Shown here one piece after another: positions 4,969 to 10,444 of a stretch of 10,444 nt of DNA. Numbering within the stretch: the first letter of the stretch is position 1; each line of letters begins with the position of its first letter. This stretch comes from Planctomycetaceae bacterium (GTDB lineage Bacteria; Planctomycetota; Planctomycetia; Pirellulales; UBA1268), in contig CANETO010000038.1 in the NCBI GenBank assembly GCA_947440895.1, positions 1 to 10,444 on the forward strand, in the 5' to 3' direction. A program made the position numbers and the translations under genes. The notes below the pieces were generated by a model that did not search any database, was not told where the DNA came from, and was given only the letters and a program-made list of their open reading frames with translations.

Positions 4969-7134
4969 ATGGCTCGCGTGTCTTATGTGTGGGGAATCGA
5001 CATCGGCAAATGCGCCCTGAAGGCGTTGCGCTGCCGCGCGACCACCGACCCCCGGAAACTCGAGGCTGTCGCGTGCGAATACATCGAATACCCGAAGATT
5101 CTCACCCAGCCTGAGGCCGATCCCGTTGAACTGGTTCAGGCGGCCCTCGAGCAACTTATCAGCCGCCATGATCTGAAGGGCGACGCGGTGGCTGTCTCAG
5201 TGCCGGGCAATCTTGGACTCTCGAAGTTCATCAAGCTGCCACCGATCGAGTCCAAGAAGATTCCCGACATCGTCAAATACGAGGCCCGACAGCAGATTCC
5301 CTTTCCGCTGGAGCAAGTGGTCTGGCGGTGGCAGCGTCTCGCCGGTGGTATGGAGGAGAGCGGATTCGTCCTCGATGCCGAAGTGGCCCTCTTCGCCATG
5401 AAACGGGAGCAGGTGTTCAAGGCGCTGGCGCCTCTGACGCAGGCGGGCATCAATGTCGACGTGCTCCAACTGGCCCCCATCGCGTTGGCCAACATGGCGA
5501 TGTTCGATCAATTACCCGATCCCGCCACCCTCGATCCAGATGAGCCGGCTCCATCCGTCGCGCTGGTGTCGGTCGGGGTGGATTCCACGGACCTGGTGGT
5601 CACCAATGGCCGCCGAATCTGGCAACGGAGTATTCCTGCGGGTGGGAGCAACTTCACAAAGTCGCTTGTACAGGGGATGAAACTGACGTTTTCGCAGGCC
5701 GAAAACCTCAAACGCAATGCCGTCAAGGCGGAAGACCCGAAAGCCGTCTTCAAAATTATGAAGCCGGTGTTCAACGAGTTTGCCTCCGAACTGCAACGAT
5801 CGCTGAACTATTTCACCGGCACCGATCGGACGGCGACGATCACCAAAGTGTTGCTGATGGGGAATGCCACCAAGCTCCGTGGTCTGACTGACTTCGTCGG
5901 GCAACAACTCCAACTCGATGTGCAGCGGCTCGACACGTTTAAAGGGCTCGAGGGCGCGGCCGTGCTCGCCAACCCCGCGTTCCGGGAGCACCAACTCGCC
6001 TTTGGCACTGCCTATGGACTTGCCCTGCAGGCAGCCAACGTGTCGGCGATTGGCACGAACCTCCTACCGGATGAGATTGTCCGCGATCGCATCATCAATG
6101 CGAAGAAGCCCTGGGCCGTGGCGGCCATGGTCGGGCTGCTGGCGGCTGCGATGCTCAATTTCTTTGGGATGTTCGCGGCATGGACGGCGTACGCCCCCGA
6201 CCTCTACGCAGATGCATTTGGGAAGGCCGACGCCGTCAAGCAAAAGTCGTCGGCGGCCACGGCGGCCATCGGGATGGTGCGTGAACAGCAGGTGGCGGCA
6301 CTCGCCCAGCAACAGTGGCTGGCGAGGGTGCAGAATCAGCGATTCGAAACGCTCGACATGCTGCGGGCCGTGCAGACACTGCTGCCTCGCGACAGTGCCG
6401 ACGCGATTCCGGAGAACCCCGCCGATCGGCAGGAACTCCTCATCGATCGTATGGACTGCCAGTATTTTCCCGACCTATCCGCATGGTTTGCGAGTCTGAA
6501 ACAGCAGTGGGCGGAAACCCACGTGGTCGAGGACGCCGAGTCCGACGAAGAGGAACCGGCTCCGCCAGCCGCCGTTGAGCCGGCGGCTGAGGGTGAGCCA
6601 GCAGCAGCCAGCCCTGACGCGACGGCCGCCGTGGCAGGACAAGAGCCCGCGGCCAGCAGCCCTGCCGGTGCCGGCTGGGTCGTCGAACTGCAGGGACATC
6701 ATTTTCACAACGAAGACCGCCACAAGCCCCTGGAGGGGGCGCAGTATGTCCGCTCCACGCTCATTAAAAACCTCCTGGGCAAAGGGGACAAGGTGATCGT
6801 TTCGGCTGGACCGTTGGCAGGCCAGGAGGTGAGTGTCTCGGACCTCGGCATCGGCTTTCCTGTCATCGTTCAGTCATCGTCCATCAAGCCGGTGAGGATT
6901 CCGCTGGCGGCCATCGGTGGCGGAACGATGAGCGGCAGAATTCCACGCCCCTCCCTGCCGATGGCTCAGCAGACAGGCGACGAACCGTCGGAGTCAGACC
7001 CGGCCCAGGATTTGGTACTGCGACGCTACGATTTCGTGGTGCAATTCTGCTGGCAACCGCGGCCTGCCGGAGAAGCACCGCCACCCGCCCCTGCTGCCGC
7101 CGCTGCTCCCCCAGCAGGTATCCCCGGGGAATAA
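4969..7134 (+). CDS. pilM: Type IV pilus assembly protein PilM fused to a PilN-like membrane segment
   Basis: The 721-aa product has a PilM module at residues 1-350, an actin/FtsA-like ATP-binding fold of type IV pilus machines. It shows GIDIGKCALKAL (9-20), the phosphate-1 loop, then VPGNLGLSKFIKLPPIESKKI, IVKYEARQQIPFPLEQV, and FGTAYGLALQA near 345. Directly after comes TNLLPDEIVRDR (NLLP at 364-367), the N-terminal motif by which separate PilN proteins bind PilM. A TM helix follows (about 381-405, WAVAAMVGLLAAAMLNFF), then a Gln/Ala-rich helical, coiled-coil-like stretch (about 420-460), an acidic Glu/Ala/Pro linker (about 520-568), and a folded C-terminal part from GWVVELQGHHF to RRYDFVVQFCW, ending in an Ala/Pro tail. 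The PilM part should be cytoplasmic and the C-terminus periplasmic. The start at 4969 puts GIDIG at the usual distance and has GGAA 6 nt upstream; the ATG at 4939 adds ten residues and is less likely. It is the first gene of an operon with the next two. Normal PilM is about 350 aa, so the length itself shows the fusion. Confidence 0.9.
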   Translation: MARVSYVWGIDIGKCALKALRCRATTDPRKLEAVACEYIEYPKILTQPEADPVELVQAALEQLISRHDLKGDAVAVSVPGNLGLSKFIKLPPIESKKIPDIVKYEARQQIPFPLEQVVWRWQRLAGGMEESGFVLDAEVALFAMKREQVFKALAPLTQAGINVDVLQLAPIALANMAMFDQLPDPATLDPDEPAPSVALVSVGVDSTDLVVTNGRRIWQRSIPAGGSNFTKSLVQGMKLTFSQAENLKRNAVKAEDPKAVFKIMKPVFNEFASELQRSLNYFTGTDRTATITKVLLMGNATKLRGLTDFVGQQLQLDVQRLDTFKGLEGAAVLANPAFREHQLAFGTAYGLALQAANVSAIGTNLLPDEIVRDRIINAKKPWAVAAMVGLLAAAMLNFFGMFAAWTAYAPDLYADAFGKADAVKQKSSAATAAIGMVREQQVAALAQQQWLARVQNQRFETLDMLRAVQTLLPRDSADAIPENPADRQELLIDRMDCQYFPDLSAWFASLKQQWAETHVVEDAESDEEEPAPPAAVEPAAEGEPAAASPDATAAVAGQEPAASSPAGAGWVVELQGHHFHNEDRHKPLEGAQYVRSTLIKNLLGKGDKVIVSAGPLAGQEVSVSDLGIGFPVIVQSSSIKPVRIPLAAIGGGTMSGRIPRPSLPMAQQTGDEPSESDPAQDLVLRRYDFVVQFCWQPRPAGEAPPPAPAAAAAPPAGIPGE

Positions 7135-7194
7135 CCGACCCTGCAGCGTGTCTCGAGCCTTCAGCACACCGTCTCGCTAGGAATCATCACTACC

Positions 7195-8673
7195 ATGGCC
7201 AAGATTTCCCTTCCGGACCAGATACGTCCGTGGTTGGCGATCTTCCTCAAGTATTCCTTCTGGCTGTTGGCGGCCCTCGTGCCGCTGATCCTGCTGCCGG
7301 TGGTGTTCATCGCCCGTGGTGGGATGAAGACTCACATCGACTCCGTGCGACAGCAGATCGACTCGCGAGTCTCGGCGTTACAGAGCGTCCGCAGCATCGC
7401 TGAACATCCCAACGATTCGTGGTCCAAGGGCATCGAAGCCACGACCAACCAGGTCAGCAGAGAAACCTTGAAGGAATGGCAGAGCTTCTGGGACAGCCAG
7501 AAGGCCTTTCGAATCTGGCCCGAAGAGTCGCTGGGGGCCGACTTCGTCAAAAAGGTGGAGTCACTGAAGCCGGATGGAAAGCTCTCTCCGATGTTTCGTG
7601 AGCGCTACAAAGACAAGGTGAGGACGCTGGTGCGCGGGTTGCCCACCCGGATGGGTGTCGAGCCCAAGATGGGGGAACCGTCCGATGACCCTCAAGCAAG
7701 GGTAGCTCCACGCCGGCAGCCGGTCCGGCAGCCGATGATGCGTCCCGGCATGGAAGGCGATGAGGGTGCTGTCGAATCGTCGCCCTACATGATGGAGTGG
7801 AGTCCGGAAAATCAGCAGCGAATCTATACGTCTTTCAATTGGGAAAAGGATGCTCCGCCCTCGCCGACGAGGATTCTGCTCGCCCAGGAAGAACTCTGGG
7901 TGTACGGAATGTTCTGCGACCTTCTGGCCGGCATGAACAAAACGGCCGCCGGCCCACACAGCGCCGCGATTGCCAGGGTCGATGAACTCTCCGTGGGCTA
8001 TCCGGCTGCAGAGGATGATCCGGGGGGCGGCTCCGGGAAGCGTCTTGTCCGTGTGGGGTCAGCACCGCAACCGGCGGCAATGGATGATGATTCGGGCGGA
8101 TCACCGGCCGCAGCCGGGGTGGCCGCCTTGGTCAGGCCGCCGAATGCCCGGTTCGGTGGCGGTGGAGCCGTCATGGCCTCGAGTGCACCGACGTCGTCGT
8201 ACGACGATGAGGGGTCGCAAGCGGCCGTGGTGCCGGCGGATCCCGACGAGACGTTGCGGAACTGGATCTATGTCGACTTCGCGGGCAGGCCATTGACTGG
8301 TGCTGAACTTGCTGCGGCCGTCGATAGCCAGATGGTGCACCTGATGCCGTTCGTGCTGCGGCTCGTCATTGATCAGAGGCAGATCGACCCGTTGCTCGTC
8401 AGCCTGTCGACTTCGGCTATCCCGATCGACGTTCGCCAGATACGGATCAACGCCACTGGCGGCCCTGCTGGCGGCGATGGTGTTGCTACGGGCTCGACCG
8501 GCTCAGGCCGTATGTACGACGTGACGCTCGAACTCCGCGGGACGGTCGGGCTCGCCACGCCACCCTCGGAGAAGGCCGTCGGACTGGAGCCTGGCGATGC
8601 TGGCGACGCAAACGCCGCAGCACCCAAGGCTGCGGCAGCGTCTCCAGTCGCCCCGAGGAGGGTCACATCATGA
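7195..8673 (+). CDS. Single-TM pilus/secretion platform protein, PilO-like by position and end structure
   Basis: The 492-aa protein has no named family that I can assign firmly. It has one N-terminal TM helix (about 16-40, FLKYSFWLLAALVPLILLPVVFIA) after a short basic/polar N-terminus, so most of it should be periplasmic. A helical region follows (47-125) with SVRQQIDSRVSALQSVRSI, consistent with the coiled coil after the TM helix of PilN/PilO. Residues 150-195 are Pro/Arg/Met-rich and disordered-looking; 223-265 form a helix (RILLAQEELWVYGMFCDLL) and a possible strand; 270-345 are Gly/Ala/Pro-rich. The end (349-460) is folded: IYVDFAGRPL, then MPFVLRLVIDQRQIDPLLVSLSTSAIPIDVRQIRIN and MYDVTLELRGTVGLATPP. 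This helix-strand pattern is like the ferredoxin-like end domain of PilO/GspM, though I infer this without a structure search. It starts 60 bp after pilM with only a distant AGGA (7179-7182), and its stop overlaps the next start. PilO-like is inferred mainly from order and topology. Confidence 0.72.
   Translation: MAKISLPDQIRPWLAIFLKYSFWLLAALVPLILLPVVFIARGGMKTHIDSVRQQIDSRVSALQSVRSIAEHPNDSWSKGIEATTNQVSRETLKEWQSFWDSQKAFRIWPEESLGADFVKKVESLKPDGKLSPMFRERYKDKVRTLVRGLPTRMGVEPKMGEPSDDPQARVAPRRQPVRQPMMRPGMEGDEGAVESSPYMMEWSPENQQRIYTSFNWEKDAPPSPTRILLAQEELWVYGMFCDLLAGMNKTAAGPHSAAIARVDELSVGYPAAEDDPGGGSGKRLVRVGSAPQPAAMDDDSGGSPAAAGVAALVRPPNARFGGGGAVMASSAPTSSYDDEGSQAAVVPADPDETLRNWIYVDFAGRPLTGAELAAAVDSQMVHLMPFVLRLVIDQRQIDPLLVSLSTSAIPIDVRQIRINATGGPAGGDGVATGSTGSGRMYDVTLELRGTVGLATPPSEKAVGLEPGDAGDANAAAPKAAAASPVAPRRVTS
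8655..8662 (+). promoter_or_regulatory. Strong Shine-Dalgarno site for the third platform gene
   Basis: GAGGAGGG ends 7 nt before the ATG at 8670. It is the clearest ribosome binding site in the window, and it lies inside the end of the preceding coding sequence. It fixes the start at 8670, whose ATG overlaps the previous TGA as ATGA (8670-8673). Confidence 0.8.
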
Positions 8674-10444
8674 AGATGCCAAAGCTCGCCCTCAATAAGG
8701 CTGCCCTGCAGAACTTCTTGTTACGGCATGGCGAAAAAATCATTGCCGCTGTGGTCGGCTTGGTGGCCTGCAGTTTGGTCTGGGGTGGTATTGGATCCAT
8801 CCGTACCCTGCGGCCCTCTGCCAAGCAGGAACCGCAGGCGATCCTCGCCGATGCGGCCGCAGCGTCTGAACACATCGAGTCGGTGAAAAATCCGCCCGCC
8901 GAAGGACTGCCCCCCAAGAACGGGCTGGCGGATACCGTGGCAAAGTGGCGGGAAACAAAAGTGGTTTCCGAGCCGCCGCATGCGTTGTTCAGCAGGCCGC
9001 TCTTTGGCGAAATGGCGAGGCGGACCAGTCCGGACATCCTGCCCATCGAAGACCTGCGGGCCATTTCTGGCGCTGCAGTGTTGGCGGTCAAGGTTGCTCC
9101 AGGCGCGCGGCTGGCTCCTCAGGTGCGGTCTCCCGATCTGGATGACGGCACTACGGCAAAGCCGCCCAGGCCGGGGGCAAGAGGCGGTCGTCGTCCGCTC
9201 CCACAACCCGAGCAGCAGGATCCGGAGACGACGCCATTTCAGCCGGAACAACTCGGACCGCAGGGAAAGGTGGTGCCGTACGTGCTCGTGACTGGGCTGA
9301 TCCCGCTTCTGAAACAGCAACAGGAATATCATCAACGGTTCGATTCCGCGAGCTTTCGTGACGCGAACATCGACACGCCAAAGTGGGGCAGCTACACCAT
9401 TGAACGGTCTGAGGTGCAGCCCGGCGCCGCCGAGACCTGGACCGCCATCGACATCAAAGCCGCGGCTCGTCGGTATGGCACCGAGTGGATGGGGTTTCAG
9501 TCGGAGCCAGCGTTGTCCCTGCTTGTGCTTCCGTCGATGCAGGAGAGTCGTGATCCGGCATCGACCCCGATCCCGTTTTCGAGCCCCGTGCCGCAGCTGG
9601 CCGACGGCTCGTGGGGGTTCAAGTCGCTGCACCCATGGTTCGTTGACTATCTAGAACGTGATGCGGCGGAGAAAAAATCCCAGGCCCTGGCCGATCAGGT
9701 GCGGACCGAAACGACCACCAACATCTTTGGGGGAGTGAACGACAGCGCCCTCGATGGTGGGAGCAGGCCGCCGGGGTTTGGTGTGCCCGGGATGCCGGCC
9801 GATCCGGATGCCGAGATGGGGAGCGGCATCGCAGGACAGGTGTTGGTCGGGCCGGAATACCGGTTGTTTCGATTCATCGACCTCGATGTAAAGCCGGGGC
9901 ACACCTATCGCTACCGGGTGAAGGTCCTCTGCTGGAATCCGAACCTCAATGTTCCCAGCCGCCATCTTGCCGATGCGTCGCTGGCAACCAAGCCCGTTCT
10001 TGAATCACGGGAGAGCGCGGCCACGTCCCCGGTGACGGTGTCCGACGGAGCCCGTCTGCTCGTGCGACCGCTCGCCAAACAGGACCTGAAGAAGATGAAG
10101 CCCGGCATGGTGGGCGTGCAGATCCTCGGCGAAAAACCGAACGCTGGCCTGCTCGCATTGCGTGTGCTGATTATGGAGCCGGGCGGCCTCGCCAATGTCG
10201 AGCCGCAACAGAACAGGCGCGGCGAATCGCGTTCGCTGGGTGAAGCGATTGCGACTGACCGCCTCCTGCTCGATATCCGTGGTCGGCAAGAGGATCGCAC
10301 CGAGACGAGAGTCGGCAAATCAACGCCGCCACCAGAGCCGCTCGAGATGATTTTCCTCCGTCCGGACGGCGGCTTTGACGTCGCCACGTCGGCCGATTCG
10401 CAACTGGAGATCGAGCGGTATCGTTCCACACTGCCCTCCGAGCA
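8670..10444 (+). CDS. Large single-TM platform-associated protein with fibronectin-III-like segment (3' end outside window)
   Basis: The frame is open from the ATG at 8670 to the right edge: 591 complete codons, no stop. The protein begins MKMPKLALNKAALQNFLLRH, then one TM helix (about 23-42, KIIAAVVGLVACSLVWGGIG), so the remainder should be periplasmic. Residues 43-130 are polar and Pro/Ala-rich, with HALFSRPLFGE at 104-113. Residues 160-200 are an Arg/Gln/Pro-rich linker. A folded region follows: VVPYVLVTGLIPLLKQQQEY (201-220), DTPKWGSYTIERSEV and ETWTAIDIKAAA. After a Gly/Pro linker (353-390) comes EYRLFRFIDLDVKPGHTYRYRVKVL (396-420) and NPNLNVPS, with a later ATSPVTV; this resembles a fibronectin type III strand pattern, where a Y-x-Y-R-V core strand precedes a polar loop. 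I do not recognise a named family. It overlaps the preceding gene by ATGA and has a strong ribosome binding site, so it belongs to the pilM operon. It might stand in for PilP, bridging to an outer-membrane secretin, but nothing in the sequence proves that. Confidence 0.85.
   Translation, partial: MKMPKLALNKAALQNFLLRHGEKIIAAVVGLVACSLVWGGIGSIRTLRPSAKQEPQAILADAAAASEHIESVKNPPAEGLPPKNGLADTVAKWRETKVVSEPPHALFSRPLFGEMARRTSPDILPIEDLRAISGAAVLAVKVAPGARLAPQVRSPDLDDGTTAKPPRPGARGGRRPLPQPEQQDPETTPFQPEQLGPQGKVVPYVLVTGLIPLLKQQQEYHQRFDSASFRDANIDTPKWGSYTIERSEVQPGAAETWTAIDIKAAARRYGTEWMGFQSEPALSLLVLPSMQESRDPASTPIPFSSPVPQLADGSWGFKSLHPWFVDYLERDAAEKKSQALADQVRTETTTNIFGGVNDSALDGGSRPPGFGVPGMPADPDAEMGSGIAGQVLVGPEYRLFRFIDLDVKPGHTYRYRVKVLCWNPNLNVPSRHLADASLATKPVLESRESAATSPVTVSDGARLLVRPLAKQDLKKMKPGMVGVQILGEKPNAGLLALRVLIMEPGGLANVEPQQNRRGESRSLGEAIATDRLLLDIRGRQEDRTETRVGKSTPPPEPLEMIFLRPDGGFDVATSADSQLEIERYRSTLPSE

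Noticed and set aside
7103..7130. CTGCT-CCCCC-AGCAG mini hairpin and TCCCCGGGGA palindrome at the 3' end of pilM, considered as a terminator
   Set aside because: The stems are short, lie inside the coding sequence (Ala/Pro codons), and are not followed by a T run. The next gene is co-directional 60 bp on, so termination is not expected.
8721..9632. Minus-strand frame of 303 codons opposite the third platform gene
   Set aside because: The plus-strand frame has a strong ribosome binding site, a TM helix and continuity to the window edge. The minus-strand translation is Arg/His-rich without motifs.

Overview
The window looks like chromosomal DNA from a planctomycete, probably of the Pirellula/Rhodopirellula type. 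This is an inference from protein character. DNA is GC-rich throughout, clear Shine-Dalgarno sites are few, and PilM is fused to PilN-like parts. Two large single-pass membrane proteins with Gly/Pro/Ala-rich linkers follow it and resemble uncharacterised planctomycete proteins. A GH38-like protein sits directly in front of cmk. No RNA gene, CRISPR array, insertion sequence or phage gene was seen.

Left part (1-4696). The window opens inside a plus-strand gene for Anbu, the ancestral proteasome beta-subunit homologue; its N-terminus and catalytic Thr lie off the window. Convergent with it, only 22 bp away, is the end of a minus-strand operon read right to left: a GH38-like protein of 860 aa (4696-2114), cytidylate kinase Cmk (2117-1452) and a PlsC-type acyltransferase (1455-718). 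Both junctions are 4-base ATGA stop/start overlaps, so the three are almost certainly co-transcribed and probably translationally coupled. Cmk (CMP/dCMP phosphorylation) and PlsC (phosphatidic acid synthesis) are housekeeping functions. The GH38-like protein is the odd member: its fold signature is readable, but residues expected at the catalytic/metal site appear replaced.

Middle (4697-4968). A 272-bp divergent spacer separates the minus-strand operon from a plus-strand operon. It holds a small REP-like hairpin, an imperfect direct repeat, a good sigma70-type promoter candidate (TTGACA, 16 bp, CATAAA) reading right, and a possible leader hairpin whose downstream arm covers the weak ribosome binding site of pilM.

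Right part (4969-10444). Three co-directional genes look like the inner-membrane alignment platform of a type IV pilus or type II secretion-like machine. The first is a PilM ATPase-fold protein fused to a PilN-like segment (NLLP motif, one TM helix and a periplasmic part). The second is a 492-aa single-TM protein, in the position of PilO and with PilO-like end structure. The third is a single-TM protein of at least 591 aa with a probable fibronectin-III-like segment, open to the window's right end. The second and third genes overlap by ATGA. A secretin (PilQ/GspD-like) would be expected downstream, but that lies outside the window.
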